In this document: one piece after another, positions 55,488-64,000 of the stretch | How positions within the stretch are numbered: position 1 is the first letter of the stretch | Layout of the letters: every line of letters starts with the position of its first letter | NCBI GenBank assembly: GCA_014905825.1 | Contig: JACGCN010000043.1 | Span: 124,001 to 188,000 of the forward strand | DNA length: 64,000 bases | Direction of reading: 5' to 3' | DNA from: Lyophyllum atratum | Taxonomy: Eukaryota > Basidiomycota > Agaricomycetes > Agaricales > Lyophyllaceae | The notes under the pieces: generated by a model | Told to the model about the DNA's origin: nothing | What the model saw: only the letters and a program-made list of their open reading frames with translations | The model's database searches: none | Program-made: the position numbers and the translations under genes

Positions 55488-58400
55488 CTCCATGGCCCGG
55501 AAGAAGGATACGGAGGCTCTATACGAAAAGCCACCGTAGTCGATGATGACGAGCCAAGCACAGAGGGTCTCGCCATTAACAGTTTACCAAAGGACCATGG
55601 GGCCCTTTTGTTATCGGAAGAAGAGTTTCAGGAAACTCTGAAAGGGGGGAATCCGGCATTAACCCCTAAAGAAACGAATAAGAAATCAGCGAAAAAGGAA
55701 GAGCGCCGATCGAAGGGGCTCAACCAACAAAAACAGGAACATCAACAACGAAAACCGAAAATCAAAAGGAAGTCAGATGAAGCACAACCAGTGGCGTCAT
55801 CAAGCAAAGTGACCTTGGATACGGTACCCGAACCGTCTTCAAGCGTGTTACGCGATCGCCTCAAAGAGATGATCGACGAAGACTTAGAAAACCAGGACGA
55901 AAAGTCACAGCAGAATACTGAGAAGAGTACGCGGTCCTTCTGGGACAGACCAACACCAAATCCACATTACGAGTGGATGTATGATCACCGCATGCCCGCG
56001 GAATGGAACGAAGTAGTCGCATCCATGAGAGCCTACGAAGGACAGCATAAGCAGCGGCCTGGAGAAGTTTATCGGAAGCCCGAACCCGATGAAATCTCCG
56101 AGGTTATGGACTTCACTGAAGCCAAACCGAAGCAGCCTTATGTGCGACCGAAGTATCGAGTACCAGTGCGCGATGAAGGGGACTTTAGTCTTCATAAATT
56201 GCGTGCTCGGTTCGATATAGATTCGACGAAACGGGCCGAAGCATCTATTCGAGCTGCTCATACCTTACGGAAAGGCAAAGGAAAAGCTGACGATAGTCGT
56301 CTATCCGAAGAAGACTATCCTAGGCTCAGACAACAATGGCACGATGAATTTGAAGACATGGTCAGCGGTACGAAGCCGACCTTACCACCATGGCGAGAGG
56401 TTAATCACGAGATTAACCTCATTGATGAATCAAAACAATATCAATACCATGCTCCAAGATGCCCCATGTCTCTTCGTGATGAATTTCATGCGAAGATCAA
56501 TAGATATGTGGATGCTGGGTGGTGGGAACATCGGCCAGTGAAACAAGCAGCCCCGCTGCTATGTATTTCGAAGAAAGATGGATCTCTACGTACGCCGCTC
56601 GATGCGCGGCAACGTAACGATAATACCATAAAGGATGTTACACCTCTACCCGATCAAGAGGTCATCCGTGAAGATGTCGCCCGAGGAAAAATCCGCTCAA
56701 AAATCGATTTGACGGATGCCTATGAGCAAGTTCGTGTACTGCTAAAAGACGTATGGAAAACGGCGTTCGCAACGATCGTCGGGACATACGTCAGCAATAT
56801 CATGCAAATTGGAGACTGCAATGCTCCTGCGACGTTTCAAAGATTGATGACATCGATCTTTCGAGATGTTATTGGCAAATTTATGCACGTCTACCTTGAC
56901 GACATATTCATTTTTTCGGAAACTATTGAGGAACACGAGCAACATCTCCGAGTTATCTTCGAACGACTCAGAGAATACTCGTTGTATCTAAAGTGGAAGA
57001 AATGTGAATTATACTCAGACCGAGTTGATTGCCTTGGTCATATAATCGACGACCAAGGTATCCATCCCGATGCCGACAAGCTAGCGCGCATCCGGGACTG
57101 GAGAACACCTCGGAATTACAACGACATTCAGAGGTTTGTAGGACTCGTGAATTATCTGAGCAGTTTTCTGCCAGATATTTCCGCCTATACTGGACCCCTT
57201 ATGTCCATCACGCAGAACGGGTCTTCATTCTATTGGAGACCTATTCATCAGCGATGTTTTGAAATGATCAAGCGCATCTGCTGCAAAACACCGATCATTC
57301 AACCCATCAAGCCGAAGAACGACATACCGATTTGGGTGATATGCGATGCATCCAAATCAGGTGTCGGCGCCATGTACGGACAAGGGCCGACGTGGCTTGA
57401 ATGCCGACCCGCTGGATTTATGTCCAAGAAATTTACCAGCGCTCAGCAGAATTACGCGGTACACGAACGCGAAACTCTGGCGATACTGGAATCCTTGATG
57501 AAATGGGAGGACAAACTTGTGGGATATAAGATCCACATTATTACCGACCATAAAGCCTTGGAGTTCTTCCGAACTCAAGGAAATCTTACTCCACGTCAAC
57601 GGAGATGGATTGACTACATGGCTAGATTCAACTTCGACATTACCTACGTCAAAGGCGACTTGAATAAAGTGGCTGATTGCTTGTCTCGCTATTTCGAAAG
57701 CGATACAGCTAATGATGTACATGATATACATGACTATGTGAATGTCGATGCCCGAATCGACCCTACTGGAGAAGATCTACCACCTCCACGATATAAAGAA
57801 GTCGTGGACAAAGTAGTTGAAATGCGGTCTATGCACGAAGCCCAACTTCGGCGTAGTAAACGCTTCCAAGAGCAGCAAGAAGATCGCGACTTAGAAGCGC
57901 AGATTATGAATGAAGCTACTCCTGAAGCGTCCCGACGACATAATGAACCGTCAATACGCGAGGGTTCAGTCAACATAGACGCAAGCGAGAATATGACTCT
58001 GGGAGAAGCACTTATGGGCAAGGCTACCGCGGCTTCTCCACCAGATTTAGTCGACAAAGCCTTTCGTAATCGTATTGCGAAGGGGTATGATGAAGATAAA
58101 CTCTTTAACTATATTAAAGAAAAGCCTGATCGATATAAGCACTTCAATATGAAGAACAACCTTATATGGACTAAGAATCTCGCGGGCGAATCCGTTCTGT
58201 GTGTACCACGTATACCAGAACTAACTACGTCCATCATTGAACAAGCACATCAGACGCTTGGGCATTTCGGAGACCAACGTACGTCCGAGTACGTTCGTCG
58301 ATGGTATTGGTGGCCAAGCATGTCTAGAGACGTGCGGGAGTTCTGTCGCACATGCCAATCATGTCATGTTACGAAGACATCAAACCAGAAACCCTCGGGA

Positions 58401-59534
58401 CAGCTCCACTCGCTGCCCGTACCAACAAAACCTTGGGACTCCATAGGAATGGACTTCGTTGGACCATTCCCGGAGTCTAAAGGCTTTAACTATCTATGGG
58501 TTATAATTTGCCGGATGACCAGCATGGTGCATCTGTTACCTGTAACCACGAAGAACACCGCAGCTGAACTTTCATGGATTTACCTTCGTGAAATAGTAAG
58601 ATTGCATGGTCTACCGAGCTCAATCGTTAGTGATCGTGATTCGAAGTTCACCTCTCGTTGGTGGCGCGAACTCCACAAGATGATGGGTACAAAGCTACTC
58701 ATGTCTACGTCCTTCCATCCTCAGACGGATGGTCAGACCGAACGTGCTAATAGGAATGTGGCCCAGATCTTTCGAGCCGTGGTACGACACGATCAGAAAG
58801 ACTGGGTTGACCGTGTTCCGATGAGCGAATTTGCGATCAACGCTAGCATATCGGCCACGACGAAGTTTGCACCGTTTGAACTTAACGGTGGATATATGCC
58901 GTCAATGATAAAGGAGATTCGCTCCGATGAAGTGCTACCTAAAGGAATCAAAGCTTATGCCGAACAAGCTCTGAGGAATTTAGCAGAGGCACATGATAAT
59001 ATTATTGAAGCTCGCGTCTTTCAGACAGCGTACGCAAATACGAAGCGAGCTGCAGAACCGCAAATTAAGAAAGGGGACTTGGTTTACCTATCAACCAAGA
59101 ACCTCAATTTGCCAAAAGGACGCGCAAGGAAGTTATGTCCCAAATACGTTGGGCCGTATAAAGTATGGAATGCTATTCCGGCAAAATCTACATATACATT
59201 GGAATTGCCGACAGCCTTACAGGCGCGGCGGATACATCCTACGTTCCATGTGTCATTACTACGGCCTTATAATGCTAGTAATGATGCGCTATTTCCCAAT
59301 AGGGCTCAACCGGAGCCCTATGACTTTGGTGCTCCCAACGACCAAGAATGGTTCGTTGATGAAATCTTGGGTCACCGATGGACCGAAGATAAGAAATTGG
59401 AATACGAAGTCAGGTGGAGTCTGGGAGACACCACCTGGGAACCTCATGACGGGTGCAAGAACCTTGAGGCCTTAGGCCGGTACCTTGAACTGCAAGGTGT
59501 CAAGACGCCAAGGGGACTCGCGAAACGCAAATGA
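55488..59534 (+). CDS. Chromovirus Pol: RT, RNase H, integrase, chromodomain
   Basis: Open from directly after the gag TGA to TGA at 59532-59534. There is no ATG near the beginning (the first plausible one is about 125 codons in), so readthrough is the likely route. Domains: RT with FATIVGTYVSNIMQIGDCNA and catalytic HVYLDDIFIFS; RNase H with VICDASKSGVGAMYGQ and IITDHKALEFFRTQ; integrase with an H-H-C-C finger (HQTLGHFG ... CRTCQSC), Asp in GMDFVGPF, Asp in VSDRDSKFTS and Glu in DGQTERANR; then a chromodomain near the end (LEYEVRWSLGDTTWEPHDG). The chromodomain probably guides integration towards heterochromatin. No defects were seen. Confidence 0.94.
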   Translation, partial: LHGPEEGYGGSIRKATVVDDDEPSTEGLAINSLPKDHGALLLSEEEFQETLKGGNPALTPKETNKKSAKKEERRSKGLNQQKQEHQQRKPKIKRKSDEAQPVASSSKVTLDTVPEPSSSVLRDRLKEMIDEDLENQDEKSQQNTEKSTRSFWDRPTPNPHYEWMYDHRMPAEWNEVVASMRAYEGQHKQRPGEVYRKPEPDEISEVMDFTEAKPKQPYVRPKYRVPVRDEGDFSLHKLRARFDIDSTKRAEASIRAAHTLRKGKGKADDSRLSEEDYPRLRQQWHDEFEDMVSGTKPTLPPWREVNHEINLIDESKQYQYHAPRCPMSLRDEFHAKINRYVDAGWWEHRPVKQAAPLLCISKKDGSLRTPLDARQRNDNTIKDVTPLPDQEVIREDVARGKIRSKIDLTDAYEQVRVLLKDVWKTAFATIVGTYVSNIMQIGDCNAPATFQRLMTSIFRDVIGKFMHVYLDDIFIFSETIEEHEQHLRVIFERLREYSLYLKWKKCELYSDRVDCLGHIIDDQGIHPDADKLARIRDWRTPRNYNDIQRFVGLVNYLSSFLPDISAYTGPLMSITQNGSSFYWRPIHQRCFEMIKRICCKTPIIQPIKPKNDIPIWVICDASKSGVGAMYGQGPTWLECRPAGFMSKKFTSAQQNYAVHERETLAILESLMKWEDKLVGYKIHIITDHKALEFFRTQGNLTPRQRRWIDYMARFNFDITYVKGDLNKVADCLSRYFESDTANDVHDIHDYVNVDARIDPTGEDLPPPRYKEVVDKVVEMRSMHEAQLRRSKRFQEQQEDRDLEAQIMNEATPEASRRHNEPSIREGSVNIDASENMTLGEALMGKATAASPPDLVDKAFRNRIAKGYDEDKLFNYIKEKPDRYKHFNMKNNLIWTKNLAGESVLCVPRIPELTTSIIEQAHQTLGHFGDQRTSEYVRRWYWWPSMSRDVREFCRTCQSCHVTKTSNQKPSGQLHSLPVPTKPWDSIGMDFVGPFPESKGFNYLWVIICRMTSMVHLLPVTTKNTAAELSWIYLREIVRLHGLPSSIVSDRDSKFTSRWWRELHKMMGTKLLMSTSFHPQTDGQTERANRNVAQIFRAVVRHDQKDWVDRVPMSEFAINASISATTKFAPFELNGGYMPSMIKEIRSDEVLPKGIKAYAEQALRNLAEAHDNIIEARVFQTAYANTKRAAEPQIKKGDLVYLSTKNLNLPKGRARKLCPKYVGPYKVWNAIPAKSTYTLELPTALQARRIHPTFHVSLLRPYNASNDALFPNRAQPEPYDFGAPNDQEWFVDEILGHRWTEDKKLEYEVRWSLGDTTWEPHDGCKNLEALGRYLELQGVKTPRGLAKRK

Positions 59535-59679
59535 ACGCGTCGCGGTCATGTGCGTGTCACGTGACACATCAATTGCTGAGATCAGTTGATGGCGCCGCAA
59601 ACCATAATTCGGCTAAGTCCTCTTTCGCTCGACACCCACAGTCGACACGTAGCACACCCATCCGATCCACCTCGATCCA

Positions 59680-62600
59680 ATGGAACAAGACGGAGCCAAC
59701 CAGCAAGAGCAAAACCCGAACGCCTGGGGTCCACACGGTGGCCCCGGTGCAGCATCAGGCTCGGGAACGAGCCTTATGGGGGGAGAAGGGGCTCAGGGTC
59801 GTGTTTTCCCAGAAAACACGGCGCAACAGCCACCTGTCCAACCCGCCAACGCGTACGCCCCATACGGGCAATATCAAAATCCGAACCCAATGCAGATGCC
59901 GACGGCTGGTTTCATGAACCAGCCGTACATGCAACAACCGATGGGCGGATATGGTCACCCGCAAATGACCTATCTTCCCCAACCAATGTACTTTCAACCT
60001 CACCCGCAGCAACAACAGCAACAACAACAACAGCAACAGCAACAGCTCATGGGGCAGCCGCCCTATGTCCAACCTCAGACCACCGGATTTTCAGGGAATC
60101 CGGTGCCTTACCAGCAACCTGGGCAGGACTGGCACGCGCAGCCGGCCTTGCAATCAACTCAAGGAACATGGCCAGCGCAGCCGACCGACCGAATGGACGA
60201 CACCCCGGATCAGGGACGCCAGGGATCGCTACCGGAGCGTCCCATGGCCCCGATACCACCAGCACCGGTGCCTCGAGGGGATATTCCTCCCCCTCAAAGA
60301 AAAGGACGTGAGGACGACCGCACGGCGTCGTCCTCCTCCAGAACATCCAACAGGGAAACACTCATTCGAGACGCCGCTCTCGAACGGGTATTCCGACGAC
60401 TTGAGCGCGCCGGATTTGCATCCGATATGGTGCAGTTCCTGCGAAACGATGACGGAACGGCGCAGGTCGTCGTTGGGATGCTCCTCGACGATCTATTGGA
60501 AGCACGCGAACGCGTGACCGAGCTCGAGCGAAGACTCGCTCGGCAGGAGTCCCTAGACTATGGGCGCGCCTCACACGAGCAGGCAGGCCCTAGTAGGAAA
60601 AGATTGGCGATGTCTTCTCCGGATCGCGGAGGAGAATCTGCATATCGCCCACCGAAACGTCAAGAAGTTGAGAGCCTCGACCAAGCGAGGAGATCACACT
60701 TCGAGGACCGACGACCATACGAGCGTCGCGGTTATCCAGAGCTTCCGTACGAAGAGCGACGGCGTCCACGAGACGCGCGTCGAGATGGTCCAGGACGGCC
60801 TGATCGGCCTGTAGGCCCGGAGCCTACAAGGCGCGGACGGCAGCCATCCCCACTAGCGATGGATAGGCAACCGTCTGCATCGGAATCAGCGGACGTCCAG
60901 AGTACGTCTGGGGCATCTGCGACGCCCCAGACAAAACTATCCGATGTTCCTCCTCCACCTGAGCCAAGGGTACAGGTCCCGAATCGTAGAGGTGTCCAAG
61001 AGACCATAACGATTCGTATTCCTGCTGTCGCTGTACGGCCACCGGCTCCTACACCTCAACCGCCATCGCCACCCCGGCATCAGTACAAACCAACTGGGGA
61101 CACCGATTATGGCGAGTCCTCAGGCGGTTCCGATGACGAGGACAAGTTGACCCCTCGTCAACGAGAAGACCGGGATCGCAAACGCGAAGAGAAAGCGGCA
61201 GAGCGTCGCCGCTTAGCTCAGCTCGAACGACCGGGACGCATCCCTGACAACGTCGGGGTTGTGTTCCGCGAGAACCGATGGGAGAGGGATAATTCATTCC
61301 TCGGCATGTTAGATTATAATATCTATCATTCTCCCTACAGCAATCGTGTGTACGCGGCGCACGAAGCTGCGGCCGCGTCACGATTTGAACTAGCGAACAA
61401 TCGGGAGTACGTCCCCCAAGGACGACTCTACAGCTTGTTACCACGAGGATTCCCCATGAATCCCCGCCAATTGAATCAATTGGTCAACCTCGTGCAGTTC
61501 CCGAAGAAGAACTTCCCCCGAGAAGATCGCCTGCAGGCGTATAAACTGCTGAAGGAATTCCTCCGCCTAGCATTGTGCCTACACTCGAGTTGGCACGATG
61601 CTACGTTGAATGCGGCATGGGAAAATCCTGATATCCCGCGCCTTGACAATCCATTCCCCAAGGACGCGAGGTTGAACTCATTCCCTCCTGTTGAACGCCC
61701 AGCTGGCGTTCTCAAGACCAAATCGCGCAAGTCTGGCCATGGTGCCGGATTGCCGCCTCCGACGAGCGACGAGGCGTTCAATATTGAACGTTGGGCTCAG
61801 CAGGTCGCCCACCATGGGCGACCTGGCTCAGTTAATTCTTTCTCCGGCATCGCAATCGACTATGCGATGCGCGTTTACTACCCATCGATTTTTGGGTTTC
61901 GATTACTGTCTGTACTACTGCCGTCCGCGACGGCAGATGTACAATGGTTCACACGAATCTTCCTGGGCATACTAGCCCGACCCGGATTGTATGCTGAGGC
62001 CGTAGCGTCATACTACGACGCACATCCGGATCGTCCTCATAGGACAATCACGGCCCTCCCAGGAGAAACAGTGACCGTGAATCGGTTCGTTCGACCAGAC
62101 GGTGTCGAACGCCTTACCGACTTACATGTGCTAGAGCACATGATTAATGTTGGAATACCCATCGCATGGGTAAACCATTCATATGCTTACGCCAACCGTT
62201 GGTGGGAGCACCACTACCCTTACAACGCACAGGGTGGTCCTCCCTTACTAGAATTCTTCCGAACGATTGATGACCAACGTATCGAGCGTCTCCATCGTCT
62301 CGGGGTGCCCCAGACCATACCCGAATGGTCTGGATGGCGCCATCCAACCCAAGCCGACATTACGCGCATCCAAGCGCTAATGCGGCATGAATTTGATACA
62401 CAATCTATTGACTGCTTTTCAAGTCGTCAATGGGTACGTGTTGGGGCTGACCCCCTATTTACCCTACTGCCGCGGCGTGAAGATTACACCGCGGCACAAC
62501 GCAACATGATTGGGTCAACGTCATCCGTTAACGACGTTGCAATGACACCCGTCGACAACCCTGCCCTCCCTCCAGCGACCTCGACCACAGTCGCAGGGAC

Positions 62601-62796
62601 TACTTCAGTCCCTGAAACCATTGTGGATCCCGCGACGGACCTTAATGGGCCCCTCGCGTCTGCGGTTACCACAACCAGCCCTGGTACGGACGGAACACTT
62701 CCGCCCAACCAGGAGTCGACGCAAGGATCAACCAGCATGGAGGTCATACCAAATCCGACCGATGACATGCTTGAGGATACCGCGATGAAGGAGTGA
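59680..62796 (+). CDS. Chromovirus third ORF, unknown function
   Basis: 1,038 codons from a clear ATG, 145 bp after pol and in another frame, ending TGA at 62794-62796. The N-terminal third is Gln/Pro-rich and disordered, with a run of 13 Gln (60007-60045). A helical stretch with coiled-coil character (LEARERVTELERRLARQ) lies at about residue 270-290. A folded-looking region at about 515-920 includes VVFRENRWERDNSFLGMLDY, YSLLPRGFPMNPRQLNQL, FNIERWAQQVAHHGRPGS and EWSGWRHPTQADITRI. The tail is Thr/Pro-rich. There is no signal peptide or membrane segment, so it is not an obvious envelope protein. No named domain is recognised. A nucleocapsid-like, regulatory or captured host role are all possible. 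Confidence 0.85.
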   Translation: MEQDGANQQEQNPNAWGPHGGPGAASGSGTSLMGGEGAQGRVFPENTAQQPPVQPANAYAPYGQYQNPNPMQMPTAGFMNQPYMQQPMGGYGHPQMTYLPQPMYFQPHPQQQQQQQQQQQQQLMGQPPYVQPQTTGFSGNPVPYQQPGQDWHAQPALQSTQGTWPAQPTDRMDDTPDQGRQGSLPERPMAPIPPAPVPRGDIPPPQRKGREDDRTASSSSRTSNRETLIRDAALERVFRRLERAGFASDMVQFLRNDDGTAQVVVGMLLDDLLEARERVTELERRLARQESLDYGRASHEQAGPSRKRLAMSSPDRGGESAYRPPKRQEVESLDQARRSHFEDRRPYERRGYPELPYEERRRPRDARRDGPGRPDRPVGPEPTRRGRQPSPLAMDRQPSASESADVQSTSGASATPQTKLSDVPPPPEPRVQVPNRRGVQETITIRIPAVAVRPPAPTPQPPSPPRHQYKPTGDTDYGESSGGSDDEDKLTPRQREDRDRKREEKAAERRRLAQLERPGRIPDNVGVVFRENRWERDNSFLGMLDYNIYHSPYSNRVYAAHEAAAASRFELANNREYVPQGRLYSLLPRGFPMNPRQLNQLVNLVQFPKKNFPREDRLQAYKLLKEFLRLALCLHSSWHDATLNAAWENPDIPRLDNPFPKDARLNSFPPVERPAGVLKTKSRKSGHGAGLPPPTSDEAFNIERWAQQVAHHGRPGSVNSFSGIAIDYAMRVYYPSIFGFRLLSVLLPSATADVQWFTRIFLGILARPGLYAEAVASYYDAHPDRPHRTITALPGETVTVNRFVRPDGVERLTDLHVLEHMINVGIPIAWVNHSYAYANRWWEHHYPYNAQGGPPLLEFFRTIDDQRIERLHRLGVPQTIPEWSGWRHPTQADITRIQALMRHEFDTQSIDCFSSRQWVRVGADPLFTLLPRREDYTAAQRNMIGSTSSVNDVAMTPVDNPALPPATSTTVAGTTSVPETIVDPATDLNGPLASAVTTTSPGTDGTLPPNQESTQGSTSMEVIPNPTDDMLEDTAMKE

Positions 62797-63194
62797 AAGT
62801 ACGGGTAGGCGACCGACGGTTTAACCGTCATTGCGGTCCTTACTGACCCAGTCATGGCGCTGCGCCTATCGATACTCGAATCGATGGGCTTTTTTGGACA
62901 TTATCGACTCATGCCCAAGGATTACTCGAACTATCCTTGGGTTTCTTGTCAGTACATAAGGACGACGGGTCCTCACTTCATGCTACGATCAATATGCCAT
63001 ACTGATCTTATACTTTACTTTACAAATTTACCGACTATACGCAGTCGGTACACTTTCAGAACCATGCCTAGGACGACGGGTCCTAGGCCTCATATATCAT
63101 CAACTAGTTATTGTATAAGTCTGTCCTACAGACTAATACACGTATATCTATATCCTCTCTGGAAGATTGCTGCACGCAATCTTAAAGGGGGGTA
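62797..63194 (+). other. Chromovirus 3' untranslated region and polypurine tract
   Basis: About 400 bp with a repeated GACGACGGGTCCT motif and no conserved ORF. It ends in AAAGGGGGGTA (63184-63194), a good polypurine tract priming plus-strand DNA directly before the 3' LTR. Confidence 0.8.
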
Positions 63195-63380
63195 TGTAAG
63201 GGCCCCGCCCTTACTGGGCGTTGTTTGGCTTGGTTGGCGACACCTTCGGTGTCGTCTATAACAGGCCTGTAGTAAACATGTACAAACCAGACACTTGTAA
63301 CCTCACGCATACGTAGCAAATACCAAGACTGGTCAAGCTTACGTAGCGTGAACTGCAAGATCCCCCGTAGCCCCGCTACA
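63195..63380 (+). repeat. 3' LTR (186 bp)
   Basis: Copy of the 5' LTR with one substitution. It is followed by the GGCTC duplication at 63381-63385. Confidence 0.95.
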
Positions 63381-63385
63381 GGCTC
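63381..63385 (+). repeat. Right 5-bp target-site duplication, GGCTC
   Basis: Exact copy of 51880-51884. Confidence 0.85.
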
Positions 63386-63437
63386 GGAGGCACCACGAGG
63401 CCATGATTAGGAATCTCCCAACAAAAAACCAACATTT

Positions 63438-63983
63438 TCACAATGCAGCTGTCATTCCTTTGACTGCGTTCACAACTTCTCGAAATTTTGCCTCCCCCGC
63501 TGGTTCGAGTAAATTGTACGCCCATCGGGCCTCGGGTGCTATGTCGTTGACTATGACCAAGTCACGAGCGATTGCGGGCGGATCGATGCTTCGAGTGGCT
63601 GATTCGAACGCGTAAACACAAAATTGTGGGCCGAAAGCGCTGATGCCATAGAGAGTTCCTGTCGGGATTGTGCCCGAAGCAAATTCGCGGAACCTCTGGC
63701 GCATTTGATCATCTGCGCTACCACGGGCGGAGAGCAGCGTAAGCGAACGGAAGGTCTTGACGTCCAGGAAGAAAACCGGAATACGACGACGATGAACAAT
63801 GAACTGGACGGTGAAATCAAGTGATCCATCGATGCGCTTCACCTGTGGGGACACTTGGTAGTGTTCTGAGCTCGGGAATAGCTCGACAAGAAGGGAGTTG
63901 AATGGCCCATAGAAGTCGCTCTCCTCAGTTGTGTAAAGGTCGACAATTTCAAACTGCTCGACGACGCCGTCGGACCAAGGCAT
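63438..63983 (-). CDS. Hypothetical agaricomycete protein with possible PD-(D/E)XK-like core, perhaps partial at 5' end
   Basis: A 181-residue frame from MPWSDGVVEQFEIVDLYTTE to FREVVNAVKGMTAAL. It belongs by pattern to a family I recognise as widespread uncharacterised proteins in mushroom-forming fungi: EESDFYGPFNSLLVELFPSS, RIDGSLDFTVQFIVHRRRIP, VFFLDVKTF, SADDQMRQRFREFASG and IVNDIAPEARWAYNLL. The Asp in GSLDFTV and D-x-K in FLDVKTF are spaced like a restriction-nuclease-fold active site; catalytic activity is inference. More N-terminal exon could lie beyond the window. The chromovirus right end is 57 bp past its stop codon, so its 3' UTR is probably interrupted. Confidence 0.65.
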   Translation of the reverse strand: MPWSDGVVEQFEIVDLYTTEESDFYGPFNSLLVELFPSSEHYQVSPQVKRIDGSLDFTVQFIVHRRRIPVFFLDVKTFRSLTLLSARGSADDQMRQRFREFASGTIPTGTLYGISAFGPQFCVYAFESATRSIDPPAIARDLVIVNDIAPEARWAYNLLEPAGEAKFREVVNAVKGMTAAL

Positions 63984-64000
63984 ATTTGACAACGGAAGAA

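Larger units (their letters stand above)
51885..63380 (+). mobile_element. Ty3/Gypsy chromovirus LTR retrotransposon with an extra 3' ORF
   Basis: An 11,496-bp element with 186-bp LTRs (TG...CA ends, one mismatch), a GGCTC target duplication and a polypurine tract before the 3' LTR. Order: gag-protease, TGA, pol (RT, RNase H, integrase, chromodomain), then a 1,038-codon ORF. All ORFs are open, so the insertion is young and perhaps active. I could not match the sequence after the 5' LTR to a tRNA primer site. Confidence 0.95.

Noticed and set aside
59680..62796. Third chromovirus ORF as an envelope gene
   Set aside because: There is no signal peptide, transmembrane segment or fusion-type hydrophobic stretch; only its position after pol suggests it.

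Overview
The window is nuclear DNA of a filamentous basidiomycete, most likely an agaricomycete. The genes are dense with short (about 45-65 nt) spliceosomal introns, housekeeping proteins are fungal, and the transposon families are ones typical of mushroom-forming fungi. Both ends are cut inside or next to genes. I cannot name the species.

Layout: an intron-rich 5'-3' exoribonuclease XRN1 (minus, 3' part off the left edge), GMP synthase (minus), a three-repeat MYB regulator (plus), aldose 1-epimerase (plus), a 6.4-kb DNA transposon, the membrane-protein gene it probably interrupts, ribosomal protein eS10 (plus), a Golgi-type glycosyltransferase-like protein (minus), the PP1 inhibitor YPI1 (minus), a 5.7-kb tyrosine-recombinase retrotransposon, a MYND zinc-finger gene (minus), a tandem array of six tRNA-like pol III units, three tandem indoleamine 2,3-dioxygenase genes (plus), a glutathione S-transferase (plus), an 11.5-kb chromovirus LTR retrotransposon, and a nuclease-fold-like hypothetical gene (minus).

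The most interesting object is the DNA transposon at 18334-24736. It has 185-bp terminal inverted repeats differing at one base, a perfect 8-bp target duplication (ACCCGTCT), a spliced integrase-fold DDE transposase candidate whose D, D and E residues are all present, and a convergent cargo gene for an alpha-type (MHCK/EF2K-like) protein kinase with twin N-terminal zinc ribbons. Removing the element and one target copy joins an open reading frame across the site.

The other two elements are also young and structurally complete. The tyrosine-recombinase element (32584-38251) has the A1-ORFs-B1-A2-B2 split-direct-repeat layout, an RT ORF that stays open over the whole gag-like ORF in another frame, and an ATGA junction to its recombinase. 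It lies 90 bp upstream of the YPI1 start codon. The chromovirus (51885-63380) has gag-protease and pol in one frame separated by a single TGA, and an extra 1,038-codon ORF after pol.

Long stretches at about 2.7-5.3, 7.5-11.4, 13-16, 28.9-31.9 and 39.8-41.5 kb hold no gene I can defend. Splice sites were read by eye from GT/GC-AG signals and protein conservation, without transcripts.
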